This document shows positions 52,917 through 61,979 of a stretch of 64,000 nt of DNA, in pieces. Source of the DNA: Chryseobacterium gleum (GTDB taxonomy: Bacteria; Bacteroidota; Bacteroidia; Flavobacteriales_D; Sanyastnellaceae); assembly GCA_945862415.1 (NCBI GenBank), contig CAMAYP010000001.1, forward strand, positions 38,823 through 102,822. Direction: 5' to 3'. The notes below the pieces were generated by a model. It saw only the letters and a list, made by a program, of their open reading frames with translations. It was not told the DNA's origin and searched no databases. Both the position numbers and the translations under genes were made by a program. The stretch's first letter is position 1; each line of letters starts with the position of its first letter.

Positions 52917-55900
52917 ATGAGAATTCTTTCTATCACCATGCTGTTACTCGTCATTTTTGGTTTTCTGAGCAATCCTGTCAGAAGCCAAAGTGCCGATACA
53001 ACCGTTGTGCAAACGTTTACGTGGCAAGCTCAGAACAATCCTGCGGCAGCTTACGACTCACCTGGTCGACGTTGGTTCGATTTTCCATCCAGCAACAACG
53101 GTGTAGATTATCAGAAGATACTCATGTACTATAATCTGAAGTGCTTCGAAGATGGAACAGCCGGAAACCTGGGATTCCCTTGTGGTGAGTGGGATTATTT
53201 GACTTACACTTATCTGTATGATCATACAGGAGTGATTGACAGCGCGCAGGCGAGCCATCCGCTTTACTTCGTAAACAATGCGGATTTTGATTCGGTTGAT
53301 TTGACATCGCAACCAATTGTAATTACACGCGAATACAATCAAAGCATTCGCGTGATGGATGCCGTTGTTGATGAAACTGTGTTTTCAATAGGCAGTGATC
53401 CAGCATCGATTGCTACGCCTTCCGCAATTGGAACGTCGGCACAATCCGTTTTTCTTTATCGGTCATCGGAATTGATAGCTGCCGGAATGAATCAAGATGA
53501 TGTGCTTTCTCGACTTGCACTTGCATTCGCGAATGCACCGAATGCGGTGACGTTTTTCAAGGTAGAGTTTTCAATGACCACTGATACTATGGCTTCCGAG
53601 GCGCTCATGTCGAATGCGTTTGTAACCGTCTATGATGCCAATCTAGCTCTTTCAGCTAACGGTTGGAGCGATTATAACCTGCTCAACGAATGGCAATGGG
53701 ACGGAGCATCATCGCTCGTTGTTCGTGTAAGTTGGTCGAACGTTGAATCAACAATCGATGCGGCATGGCAAACCGAAGAAACGACATTTCCATCAGCATT
53801 GCATTACGATGGAACTGATCGCTACATGAGCATGGATTGGCAAGATGAAGTGAAGGTACCCAAGGAAGCGTTTGAGGAGGTGAGCAACGAGGTTACCATC
53901 ATGTTGTGGCAATATGGTGATCCGAATATTCAACCACAGAACGGAACCATCTTCGAAGGTGTGAATTCGCTCAATCAACGGGTATTGAACGTTCACCTGC
54001 CCTGGAGTAATTCGAATGTTTATTGGGATGCCGGATACGACGGAGGATACGACCGCATTAATAAACTTGCGACTAACCAAGATTTTGAAGGGCGATGGAA
54101 TCACTGGGCATTCACGAAAAACTGCACGAGTGGTGAAATGAAAATTTTCTTGAACGGTGTGCTGTGGCATTCGGGAACTAATCTCGATAATGTAATGCTC
54201 GACATTCAGCGTTTTAGCATTGGCGGAGCAACGAGTTGGTCGAATTTCTATAATGGAAGTGTGGATGAATTTGCTGTGTTCAATGTCGCGCTGGATGAGT
54301 CCACGATTGCGGCATGGCTTGGCAAGGATCTTAATTCGGAGCATCCTTATTGGTCGAATTTGCAGGTCTACTATTCGTTCAACGAAGAGGATGGTGAGCT
54401 CGTACTCGATGGCAGTGGCCATGGACGTGATGCATGGGTTCACGGCAATGCAGACCGAATTTCCTACAGTGGAAATGAGCGCTGGCGCAATGCGCGCATC
54501 GACTATACGCGACCTATTTTGCAATTGAAAATGGGGCAGTATGTAAGCCATTTGGAAACGATTTCGAATGCAGTACAAGAGTTCTTGCCACCGGTCTCTA
54601 TTGTTGAATTCGGTTCATCAGATTACAATGTTGTTCCTCTTTCAATAGAGTATGGCTGGCTGGCTGATTTTTCGTTTACGATTACGGCATCAGGCGATAC
54701 CATAAACGAACTTTCGATTCCAACGGAATACACGCTGAACAATTCCGATTTCACTTATTGGCAGCGCCCTTTTGAAGTTATCGATCGCTATGAATTGAAT
54801 CGTTTCATAACCATGTATGGAATCCAGCTCGACTTGGGTTCAGATGGTTGGACGTGGGTGGTTGACGTCACGGATTGGGCGCCGCTACTGCGCGATTCGG
54901 TGGAGTTGGAGTCAGGCAATTGGCAGGAGCTGCTTGATATGAAGTTCTTGTTTATTGAAGGCACACCGGCACGTGAAGTGAAGCGCGTTGAGCGTCTTTG
55001 GGACACCAATCAAGGGCTGAGTAATTTCGATAATGCGGTTACGTCAAAAACGGTGAATAAGCAAGATGGAGAGGAGTCGTGGAAGTTGCTCACAACGAAT
55101 ACGGGGCATCAGTTCGATAACCCGCCCAACTGTGCTGAGTTCTGCAGCAATCAGCAAAGTGTAAAGGTGAATGGACAGGAGCATTGGTCATGGGATATAA
55201 TGCAGGAATGTGCAGATAACCCGCTATATCCCCAAGGAGGTACGTGGATTTTCGATCGAGCGGGCTGGTGTCCCGGGATGAATTCGACAACCAAGGAATT
55301 TGAGTTGACACCCTTTGCGGCGAATGCAGATTCATTTTCTGTTGACTACGATATTACCTACAATGATTACGGTAACTATGTATTTTTCGGGACCCTTGTG
55401 GGCTATGGTGCAATCAATCATGCCCATGATCCGGAAATCGACATGATCACAGCTCCGAGCGATTGGAAGATACACTCACGCTGGAATCCTATTTGTGATA
55501 ACCCACGTTTCGTTTTGCGCAATTTAGGTTCTCAACCACTGACGCATGTGGTAATTCAATATGGAGTCATAGGCGGTGCAGAGGAACAAATGGAATGGAC
55601 AGGTAATCTGGATTTCAATGAGCGAGAAGAAATTGAGCTGACCTATTCCGACCCCACATTGTGGAGTGGCGATGACGCGGCAACGCTGCGCTTTTATATT
55701 CGACTTGCCTCTAGCAATGACGGTACAGATGATAACCAGACCAACAATTACGCGGAGTCGGTGTTTCAGCGACCACCAACCTATTCCTACACCAATCTGG
55801 ATGACAATCGTCTTATCATTATTCTGCGCACGAATAATGCGCCTTGGGAATCGTCGTATGTGCTCTACAATCAGTGGGACGAGGTTGTTTATGAGCGCAA

Positions 55901-56399
55901 CGATTTCGCAGAAGCGGCAACCATCTACAGGGATACTATTCAACTGAATTCCGGATGTTACACCTTCCACTTGAAGGACAGTGATGATGATGGATTGGAT
56001 TTCTTTGCCAACAGCGATGGCTCAGGATATTGTAAGTTGGATCGTGTAAGCGGTTTTGACTTCGAGAGTTTCGAGCGCGATTTTGGGAAGGAGATTATTC
56101 ATCGATTCCGATTCGAAACGAATTTGCAGACCAGTGTCACTGAGTTGCCCGGGCATCGCGTGCGTGTATATCCAAATCCGGCGGAGAATTTCGTATACGT
56201 TGATGCCATGGGCTTTGACAGGAACCTGACGTATTCCATATTCGATAGTTTTGGTCGTAGATTGGAAACGAGGTTGATAAGTAGAAGAAGTGACACGGAA
56301 ACTTTTGAATTTTCAATAGCTACATTGGCAAAAGGTATTTACTTTGTCGAAATTTCCGACGGTATGCATCGTGGAACCATGCGATTGATTAAATCGTAA
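52917..56399 (+). CDS. PNGase F-like secreted protein with LamG insert and type A T9SS tail
   Basis: An 1160-residue secreted protein with a signal peptide (1-24, ending PVRSQ). Residues ~27-285 resemble the N-terminal half of the peptide-N-glycosidase F fold: SPGRRWFDFPS, YQKILMYYNLKC, FPCGEWDYLTYTYLYDHTG. Residues ~295-520 look like a concanavalin A/laminin-G-like domain (ALHYDGTDRYMSMDW, HWAFTKNCTSGEMKIFLNGVLWHSG, GSVDEFAVFNVALDESTIAAWLG). Residues ~540-1070 may complete the PNGase-like region (EVKRVERLWDTNQG, GTWIFDRAGWCPGM). The last ~75 residues (VRVYPNPAENFVYV ... LAKGIYFVEI) are a type A T9SS domain. It may remove or bind N-linked glycans; catalytic residues could not be assigned. The upstream 260-base gap shows no clear promoter, tRNA or repeat. 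Confidence 0.75.
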   Translation: MRILSITMLLLVIFGFLSNPVRSQSADTTVVQTFTWQAQNNPAAAYDSPGRRWFDFPSSNNGVDYQKILMYYNLKCFEDGTAGNLGFPCGEWDYLTYTYLYDHTGVIDSAQASHPLYFVNNADFDSVDLTSQPIVITREYNQSIRVMDAVVDETVFSIGSDPASIATPSAIGTSAQSVFLYRSSELIAAGMNQDDVLSRLALAFANAPNAVTFFKVEFSMTTDTMASEALMSNAFVTVYDANLALSANGWSDYNLLNEWQWDGASSLVVRVSWSNVESTIDAAWQTEETTFPSALHYDGTDRYMSMDWQDEVKVPKEAFEEVSNEVTIMLWQYGDPNIQPQNGTIFEGVNSLNQRVLNVHLPWSNSNVYWDAGYDGGYDRINKLATNQDFEGRWNHWAFTKNCTSGEMKIFLNGVLWHSGTNLDNVMLDIQRFSIGGATSWSNFYNGSVDEFAVFNVALDESTIAAWLGKDLNSEHPYWSNLQVYYSFNEEDGELVLDGSGHGRDAWVHGNADRISYSGNERWRNARIDYTRPILQLKMGQYVSHLETISNAVQEFLPPVSIVEFGSSDYNVVPLSIEYGWLADFSFTITASGDTINELSIPTEYTLNNSDFTYWQRPFEVIDRYELNRFITMYGIQLDLGSDGWTWVVDVTDWAPLLRDSVELESGNWQELLDMKFLFIEGTPAREVKRVERLWDTNQGLSNFDNAVTSKTVNKQDGEESWKLLTTNTGHQFDNPPNCAEFCSNQQSVKVNGQEHWSWDIMQECADNPLYPQGGTWIFDRAGWCPGMNSTTKEFELTPFAANADSFSVDYDITYNDYGNYVFFGTLVGYGAINHAHDPEIDMITAPSDWKIHSRWNPICDNPRFVLRNLGSQPLTHVVIQYGVIGGAEEQMEWTGNLDFNEREEIELTYSDPTLWSGDDAATLRFYIRLASSNDGTDDNQTNNYAESVFQRPPTYSYTNLDDNRLIIILRTNNAPWESSYVLYNQWDEVVYERNDFAEAATIYRDTIQLNSGCYTFHLKDSDDDGLDFFANSDGSGYCKLDRVSGFDFESFERDFGKEIIHRFRFETNLQTSVTELPGHRVRVYPNPAENFVYVDAMGFDRNLTYSIFDSFGRRLETRLISRRSDTETFEFSIATLAKGIYFVEISDGMHRGTMRLIKS

Positions 56400-56404
56400 T
56401 TGAA

Positions 56405-56998
56405 ATGCCTCAAGCACTAAGAGATCACATCAAGAGTTATATACCGCTTTCGAACATCGAGTTCGAGGCGATATATCGCGTCATGAGGCGAGAGACATAT
56501 AAGAAACGTGAATCGCTTGTTCGATCGGGTGAGAGCTGCGAGCATTTCTACTTTGTATTGTCGGGCAGTCTTCGGACCTTCACAACCGACGAACGAGGTC
56601 ATGAACACATCTTCCACCTGGCATTTGAAAATTGGTGGGCATCCGACTTGTTTAGTTTCATTACAGGAGATACGGCGTTCTTCAGCATAGAAGCGCTGCA
56701 GGACACTGAGGTGCTTTCCATTCACCGCGATGATTACGAAGTGTTGCTAAGTCAGCATCCGAAGTTTGAGCGTTTCTTTCGATTGTTGATGCAAAACGCT
56801 TATGTGGCCTCGCAAAAACGTACGATGGACATTATGTCGTTGAGCGCGGAGAAACGTTATCTGCAATTGGTACAGCGTTATCCGCAAATGGAGATGCGCG
56901 TAGCTCAGCATCACATTGCCTCTTTTCTGGGTATAACCCCGGAGGCTTTGAGTCGCATAAAGCGCGGCCTAATCGAGAAAAGGAAAACGGCCCAATAA
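56405..56998 (+). CDS. Crp/Fnr-family transcriptional regulator
   Basis: A 197-residue regulator. A cyclic-nucleotide-binding-type beta roll (~20-115; ESLVRSGESCEHFYFVLSGSLRTF) is followed by a long dimerisation helix and a short HTH (~150-195; VAQHHIASFLGITPEALSRIKRGL). The canonical cAMP-contacting Arg/Ser pattern is not evident, so the ligand is unknown. This compact type is common in Bacteroidota. It starts 5 bases after the PNGase F-like gene and may be co-transcribed with it, suggesting it could regulate that gene (inference). Confidence 0.88.
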   Translation: MPQALRDHIKSYIPLSNIEFEAIYRVMRRETYKKRESLVRSGESCEHFYFVLSGSLRTFTTDERGHEHIFHLAFENWWASDLFSFITGDTAFFSIEALQDTEVLSIHRDDYEVLLSQHPKFERFFRLLMQNAYVASQKRTMDIMSLSAEKRYLQLVQRYPQMEMRVAQHHIASFLGITPEALSRIKRGLIEKRKTAQ

Positions 56999-57034
56999 TT
57001 GGTTTCGCCGCAGTCGGTCATTTCCGGTGCACAC

Positions 57035-57065
57035 TTTGAGCTTTTCTGATATTGGCTTATTTTCG
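57035..57065 (+). promoter_or_regulatory. Promoter of the PorE-like gene
   Basis: TTTG (57035-57038), 19 bases, TATTTTCG (57058-57065): consensus spacing with one mismatch in the -7 element. The ATG at 57103 lies 37 bases downstream. Confidence 0.6.
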
Positions 57066-57102
57066 TCACCTGTAAATAGACCGATTCCATAAAGAAACCT
57101 AT

Positions 57103-59157
57103 ATGAAAAGAGTAATCTCCGTTCTTGCTACTTCGGTATTTATGCTGATAGCTGTCGTAAGTTGGGCACAACCGACTAAAAAAGCTGACGAACAATTTGA
57201 CAGAGCTGCTTATTATGAAGCAACCAAGCTTTATATCAAGGCTGAGCCGGTAGCCAAGTCGCTCGATGACAAAGCCCGCATCTTCTATCGTTTGGGCGAA
57301 TGTTATCGATTGGTGGCAGACCCACAACAAAGTCTGCAGTGGTATGAAAAGGCAATTGTCGCCCAGTATTATAAAATTGACCCAGAAGTTTATTTTGGAT
57401 ATGGAATGAGTCTTTTGGAGTTGAGTCGATGGGATGATGCTGTAACTCAATTCAACAAGTACAGTGCAAAGGGAGGAGACAAATCGAAGGCTGCTACAGC
57501 AATTAAATCGGCTCAAGACGCTGCCTCGAAGAAGGCAACAAAAACGCGCATTACAGTTTCGAACGTAGTGGAGTTGAACTCAGAATTTTTCGATTATGGA
57601 CTTGTTTTCTCAGGCCCAAGTCAAGTGGTTTTGTCTTCTGCTCGCCCTTCCAGTGCGGGCTCTTATAAGGACCCAATTACAGGAGAGAGCTTTATGGATT
57701 TGTTCATTGCTGAGATGGATAAGAAAGGGAAGTTCAGTGTGCCAGCGCCTCTTCCCGGTGTTGTAAATACAATGGGTAATGAAGGAGCTGCCTGCTTCAA
57801 TAAGGATTACTCTGACATCCTCTACACCTCTTGCCGCTACGAAAGCGCGAAGGCATATTTCGCATGCGATATTGCTCGTGCAACACGCAATGATGTCGGC
57901 AAGTTTTTGGAAGTAACCAATCTGAATATCGTTGATCGTAATTCGGATGACTCAACGGTTGTTGGTCAGCCATTTTTGACGTCGGATGGTAAATACTTGC
58001 TGTTCGCATCAAACATGGCCGGTGGTAAGGGTGGTAAAGACATATGGTACATCAACTACGACCGTAATTCTTCGTCGTGGTCGAAGCCAATGAACCTGTC
58101 AGCTGCTAACTCAAAGGGCGACGACATGTTTCCTGTTATTGGTCCAGATGGAACGTTGTATTTCTCATCCAATGGCTGGGGTGGTTTAGGAGGCTTGGAT
58201 GTTTTCAAGGCTGCCAAGTCAGGCGATATGATGTTTGAAGCTCCTGTGGCAGTTGATTACCCGCTGAACTCTTCTTCAAATGATTTTGCGTTGGTTATCG
58301 ATCCGAAAAAGGAAGGTGATAAGACATTTTCCGGCTATATCACTTCCGATCGTCCTGGAGGCAAGGGCAAGGATGATATCTACCGATTCGTAGAGGCTGG
58401 TATGGACTTTTCATTGGTTGGAACGGTGTACGATAAGGATAGCGGTGCACCAATTGCCGGTGCTGATATTTCGCTTGTAGGGTCAAGTAATTCAGGAGAT
58501 CCCGTGAATTTGAAAGTGAGCACAGATGCCAACGGAGGTTTCAGTTTCGACAAAACAAAAATATCTTCGAATTATACCTATACACTCGATGTTCAAAAGG
58601 AGAAGTACATAGGCACAGCAGATCGTCTTTCAACGGTTGGCTTGAACGCTTCAACCAACTTTGCGCGTGAGTATTTCATTATTCCGATTCCTGACCCGAC
58701 GTCGCGTCAGGGTGGTATTGAAATGCCAGAGGTGCGTTACGACTATGCCAAGATTTCGTTGCAGATAAATGCGGAAGTGAATTCAAAAGACTCGCTCAAT
58801 TATTTGTTCGACATTATGAAGAACAACCCGAAGTTGGTTGTTCAATTGGAAGCGCATACAGATGCTCGTGGAGCAGACAAGGATAACCAGATGCTTTCAC
58901 AGGCTCGTGCGCAGGCATGCGTAGATTATCTGGTGAAGGAAAAGGGAGTTGATCCAAATAGAATTAAGGCTGTAGGTAAGGGAGAAACAGAGCCTCGTAT
59001 TTTGAGACGAGACATGGCAGGTTTTAAGAAGGGAGAGGAGTTGACAGAAGCTTACATCAACAAATTAGCAAGCAAAGAACAGCAAGAGGCTGCCCATCAG
59101 TTGAATCGTCGCACGGTATTCCGTGTGTTGAGCAACGACTTCGTGCCAAGCAAATAG
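57103..59157 (+). CDS. PorE-like OmpA-family protein (TPR, beta-propeller, CRD, OmpA)
   Basis: A 684-residue envelope protein with a signal peptide (1-22, SWAQ). Residues ~25-135 are TPR-like helices (AAYYEATKLYIKAEPVAKSL, RLGECYRLVADPQQSLQWYEKAI). Residues ~155-430 are a PD40/beta-propeller region (PFLTSDGKYLLFASNMAGGKGGKDIWY, PDGTLYFSSNGWGGLGGLDVF). Residues ~433-530 are a carboxypeptidase-regulatory-like domain (LVGTVYDKDSGAPIAGADISL). Residues ~545-680 are an OmpA-type peptidoglycan-binding domain (LEAHTDARGADKDNQMLSQARAQACVDYLV). This order matches PorE (PG1058), a component linking the T9SS to peptidoglycan. The cargo genes nearby are consistent with that. A strong terminator follows the stop. 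Confidence 0.85.
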   Translation: MKRVISVLATSVFMLIAVVSWAQPTKKADEQFDRAAYYEATKLYIKAEPVAKSLDDKARIFYRLGECYRLVADPQQSLQWYEKAIVAQYYKIDPEVYFGYGMSLLELSRWDDAVTQFNKYSAKGGDKSKAATAIKSAQDAASKKATKTRITVSNVVELNSEFFDYGLVFSGPSQVVLSSARPSSAGSYKDPITGESFMDLFIAEMDKKGKFSVPAPLPGVVNTMGNEGAACFNKDYSDILYTSCRYESAKAYFACDIARATRNDVGKFLEVTNLNIVDRNSDDSTVVGQPFLTSDGKYLLFASNMAGGKGGKDIWYINYDRNSSSWSKPMNLSAANSKGDDMFPVIGPDGTLYFSSNGWGGLGGLDVFKAAKSGDMMFEAPVAVDYPLNSSSNDFALVIDPKKEGDKTFSGYITSDRPGGKGKDDIYRFVEAGMDFSLVGTVYDKDSGAPIAGADISLVGSSNSGDPVNLKVSTDANGGFSFDKTKISSNYTYTLDVQKEKYIGTADRLSTVGLNASTNFAREYFIIPIPDPTSRQGGIEMPEVRYDYAKISLQINAEVNSKDSLNYLFDIMKNNPKLVVQLEAHTDARGADKDNQMLSQARAQACVDYLVKEKGVDPNRIKAVGKGETEPRILRRDMAGFKKGEELTEAYINKLASKEQQEAAHQLNRRTVFRVLSNDFVPSK

Positions 59158-59176
59158 CTGGATTGAATAACATGTA

Positions 59177-59211
59177 GGGGCGAACCATGCGGTTCGCCTC
59201 TTTTATTTTTT
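59177..59211 (+). terminator. Terminator of the PorE-like gene, abutting purM
   Basis: GGGGCGAACC-ATGC-GGTTCGCCTC (10 bp with one G-U pair) followed by TTTTATTTTTT. The T-run ends four bases before the purM ATG, leaving almost no room for a separate purM leader. Confidence 0.85.
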
Positions 59212-59215
59212 AGAG

Positions 59216-60388
59216 ATGAACGATTCACGATATACCAGACGCGGTGTTTCTGCACAGAAGGAAGATGTGCACGCCGCAATTCGGACATTGGACAAGGGAT
59301 TGTATCCCAAAGCATTCTGCAAAATCGTACCTGACTATTTATCGGGGAGCGATGAGCATTGTTTGGTAATGCATGCCGATGGTGCGGGCACAAAATCATC
59401 GCTGGCCTATGTTTATTGGAAGGAAACCGGTGATTTAAGCGTTTGGAAGGGGATTGCACAAGACGCGCTCATTATGAACTTGGACGATTTGATGTGTGTG
59501 GGGGTTACCGACAATATCTTATTGAGCAGTACCATCGGACGCAATAAGGGATTAATACCTGCTGAAGTGGTGAGTGCAATCATAAATGGAACGCAGGAGT
59601 TGGCTGATGAGCTCACTGAAATGGGCGTTCGCGTTACGGTTACAGGAGGTGAGACAGCGGATGTAGGTGATTTGGTGCGGACAGTGATAGTCGACTCAAC
59701 CGTTGTCGCGCGCATACGTCGTGATGAGGTGATAGAGAATTCGAAAATTGCAGCAGGTGACGTTATTGTGGGATTTGCTTCGTTTGGTCAGTCAACCTAT
59801 GAAGGAGAGTACAACGGTGGAATGGGTAGCAACGGATTGACAAGTGCCCGTCACGATGTGTTCTATAATACGCTGGCAGAAAGGTATCCTGAAAGTTATG
59901 ATCCGTCGGTGCCGTCCGACTTGGTTTACAGTGGTTCATATTCATTAACGGATTTAGTAGAGGACACGCCGGTGAATGCAGGGCGTTTGGTTCTTTCACC
60001 AACGCGCACCTATTTGCCCGTGGCTGCAGCAATTCTAAGTGAGCTGCGATCGAAAGTTCATGGCATGGTGCATTGCAGTGGTGGAGGACAGACGAAAGTG
60101 CTTCACTTCACAGAAAATGTGCATGTGTTAAAGGATAACCTATTTGCGACCCCTCCGTTGTTTCGAATGATACAAGAAGAGTCAAAAACAGCGTGGCAGG
60201 AAATGTATCGCGTGTTTAATATGGGGCATCGCTTGGAGATTTACACCGATGCTGAAAGCGCGAATCGCATGATTGAGATTGCGCGTAGTTTTCATATTGA
60301 CGCACAAATTGTTGGGCGTGTAGAAGCATCGGCCAACAAGTCGCTGACTATTCGAAGCGAGCACGGAGAGTTTATTTACGAATCATAG
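59216..60388 (+). CDS. purM: Phosphoribosylformylglycinamidine cyclo-ligase
   Basis: A 390-residue AIR synthetase that closes the imidazole ring in purine synthesis using ATP. The N-terminal YTRRGVSAQKEDVHAAIRTL, the VMHADGAGTKSSLAY loop, DALIMNLDDLMCVG, VTGGETADVGDLVRT and MVHCSGGGQTKVLHF match the PurM family; this longer form (~390 versus ~345 residues) is the one found in Bacteroidota. It is followed 11 bases later by prfA, a common pairing in the phylum. Expression must start within, or read through, the terminator directly upstream. Confidence 0.93.
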   Translation: MNDSRYTRRGVSAQKEDVHAAIRTLDKGLYPKAFCKIVPDYLSGSDEHCLVMHADGAGTKSSLAYVYWKETGDLSVWKGIAQDALIMNLDDLMCVGVTDNILLSSTIGRNKGLIPAEVVSAIINGTQELADELTEMGVRVTVTGGETADVGDLVRTVIVDSTVVARIRRDEVIENSKIAAGDVIVGFASFGQSTYEGEYNGGMGSNGLTSARHDVFYNTLAERYPESYDPSVPSDLVYSGSYSLTDLVEDTPVNAGRLVLSPTRTYLPVAAAILSELRSKVHGMVHCSGGGQTKVLHFTENVHVLKDNLFATPPLFRMIQEESKTAWQEMYRVFNMGHRLEIYTDAESANRMIEIARSFHIDAQIVGRVEASANKSLTIRSEHGEFIYES

Positions 60389-60399
60389 AAGAGTAGAAT

Positions 60400-61482
60400 A
60401 TGCAAGATCTGTTGGATAGATTGTCGGCTATTGTAGACCGACATACTGAAGTAGGGAAGATGATAACGGACCCAGATGTGATTTCTGATATGAAGCGCTA
60501 TCCAACGCTCATGAAAGAATATAAGGATTTGGGAGTGTTGGTGGATAAGTATCACGAATACAAAAAGGTCAACGATGATTTGAAAGCTGCCAGAGAAATT
60601 TTGTATTCGAATGAAGATCCCGATTTGAAGGAGCTTGCCCAAGAGGAGTTTGATACGCTTACGCCGTTGAAGGAAAAGTTGGATGAAGAGGTGAAGTACA
60701 TGCTGATTCCGAAAGATCCTGAAGACACGAAGAACTGCATCATGGAAATACGGGCCGGAACCGGCGGTGATGAAGCATCCATTTTTGCTGGTGATCTTTT
60801 CCGAATGTACACGCGCTACATTCAGAACCAGGGTTGGAAGTATGAAGTACTTAATTTGAATGAAGGTACGATGGGTGGGTTCAAGGAAGTTTCTTTTGAA
60901 ATCGTAGGAGCAGAGGTGTATGGTACGCTCAAGTTTGAAAGTGGCGTTCACAGAGTGCAGCGTGTGCCCGAAACAGAAACGCAAGGTCGTGTTCATACGA
61001 GCGCTGCAACAGTCGCCGTATTGCCCGAGGCAGAAGAGTTCGACGTAGTCATCAATCCGGCAGATATTCGCCGAGACACATACCGCGCGAGTGGAGCAGG
61101 AGGACAGCACGTAAACAAGACCGAGTCGGCTGTTCGTCTAACGCACATGCCAACAGGTGTTGTTGTAGAATGCCAAGAGGGACGTTCGCAACATGAGAAC
61201 CTGGATAAGGCGATGACCATGTTGCGCACTCGCATTTTCGAAGCCGAAGTAAACAAAAGGCAAGAAGAAAGAGCTCGCATGCGCAAGTCGCTGGTCAGCA
61301 CCGGAGACCGCAGCGCTAAAATCAGGACGTATAATTATCCGCAGGGGCGAGTTACTGATCACAGAATAAATCTAACGCTCTACAATTTGGAAGCGGTCAT
61401 GAATGGAGAAGTAGTTGAAATTATCGAAGCACTTAAGCTTGCAGAGAATACGGAGAAGCTCAAGGAAGGAAGCATGGCCTGA
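60400..61482 (+). CDS. prfA: Peptide chain release factor 1
   Basis: A 360-residue RF1 that recognises UAA and UAG stop codons. [24 protein letters not shown] is the domain-2 signature, [27 protein letters not shown] contains the tripeptide anticodon region (here PET), and [17 protein letters not shown] holds the GGQ motif that triggers peptide release. Its stop TGA overlaps the next gene's ATG by one base (TGATG), indicating coupling. Confidence 0.97.
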   Translation: MQDLLDRLSAIVDRHTEVGKMITDPDVISDMKRYPTLMKEYKDLGVLVDKYHEYKKVNDDLKAAREILYSNEDPDLKELAQEEFDTLTPLKEKLDEEVKYMLIPKDPEDTKNCIMEIRAGTGGDEASIFAGDLFRMYTRYIQNQGWKYEVLNLNEGTMGGFKEVSFEIVGAEVYGTLKFESGVHRVQRVPETETQGRVHTSAATVAVLPEAEEFDVVINPADIRRDTYRASGAGGQHVNKTESAVRLTHMPTGVVVECQEGRSQHENLDKAMTMLRTRIFEAEVNKRQEERARMRKSLVSTGDRSAKIRTYNYPQGRVTDHRINLTLYNLEAVMNGEVVEIIEALKLAENTEKLKEGSMA

Positions 61483-61925
61483 TGCAATTGACTGCCTCAT
61501 TCATAACGCCTCCCGAAACGCAATCCCTAAGGCATCGTGTATTGTGGCCGCATTTACCATCGTCCGAAGTGTGTGTGATTGAGATAGATAATCGCGAGGA
61601 TGCTTTTCACGTTGGTGTTTTTCACGACGGTATCTTGATTAGCATAGGCTCATTCTTTTGCATGCAATCACCTCGTTTACCCCAAGAAACGCAATACAGG
61701 CTTCGGGCTATGGCCACAGATCCTGATTATCGAAGGTTGCATGCAGGAGAGCATGTTATTGCTTTCGCAACGGAAGCATTGCGCAAACGAGGAATCGGCG
61801 TGCTTTGGTGTGATGCCAGGCTAGTGGCAGTTCCATTTTACGAAAGGATCGGATTTTCCAAGTTTGATGACGTCTATGAGGTACCCCTCATCGGCCCTCA
61901 TCATTTTATGTGGAAGGAATTGTGA
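61482..61925 (+). CDS. GNAT-family N-acetyltransferase
   Basis: A 147-residue acyltransferase. LRAMATDPDYRRLHAGEHVIAFATEALRKRGIGVLWCDARLVAVPFYERIGFSKFDDVYEVP covers the acetyl-CoA-binding motif A (here RRLHAG in place of the usual Q/RxxGxG/A) and the AVPFYERIGF helix. It resembles ElaA-type GNAT proteins. Substrate unknown. It is coupled to prfA by a one-base overlap, so it could act on a translation-related target, but small GNATs vary widely and this is only a suggestion. Confidence 0.8.
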   Translation: MQLTASFITPPETQSLRHRVLWPHLPSSEVCVIEIDNREDAFHVGVFHDGILISIGSFFCMQSPRLPQETQYRLRAMATDPDYRRLHAGEHVIAFATEALRKRGIGVLWCDARLVAVPFYERIGFSKFDDVYEVPLIGPHHFMWKEL

Positions 61926-61952
61926 TTTCGCTTCGTGGACGCTGCGAGCGTT

Positions 61953-61960
61953 TACATTTG
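61953..61960 (+). promoter_or_regulatory. -7 element of the aminotransferase gene
   Basis: TACATTTG matches TANNTTTG exactly and lies 19 bases before the ATG at 61980. It falls inside the extra 15 codons given in the ORF track, so it argues for the later start. Confidence 0.45.
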
Positions 61961-61979
61961 CGTCAATAAAATTTTTATC

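Noticed and set aside
53793-54578. 261-residue minus-strand ORF inside the PNGase F-like gene
   Set aside because: Fully contained in a gene with clear signal peptide, domains and T9SS tail; no recognisable motif in the antisense product.
60376-61110. 244-residue minus-strand ORF opposite prfA
   Set aside because: Shadow of the highly conserved RF1 gene; the translated product is Cys/His/Phe-rich without family features.
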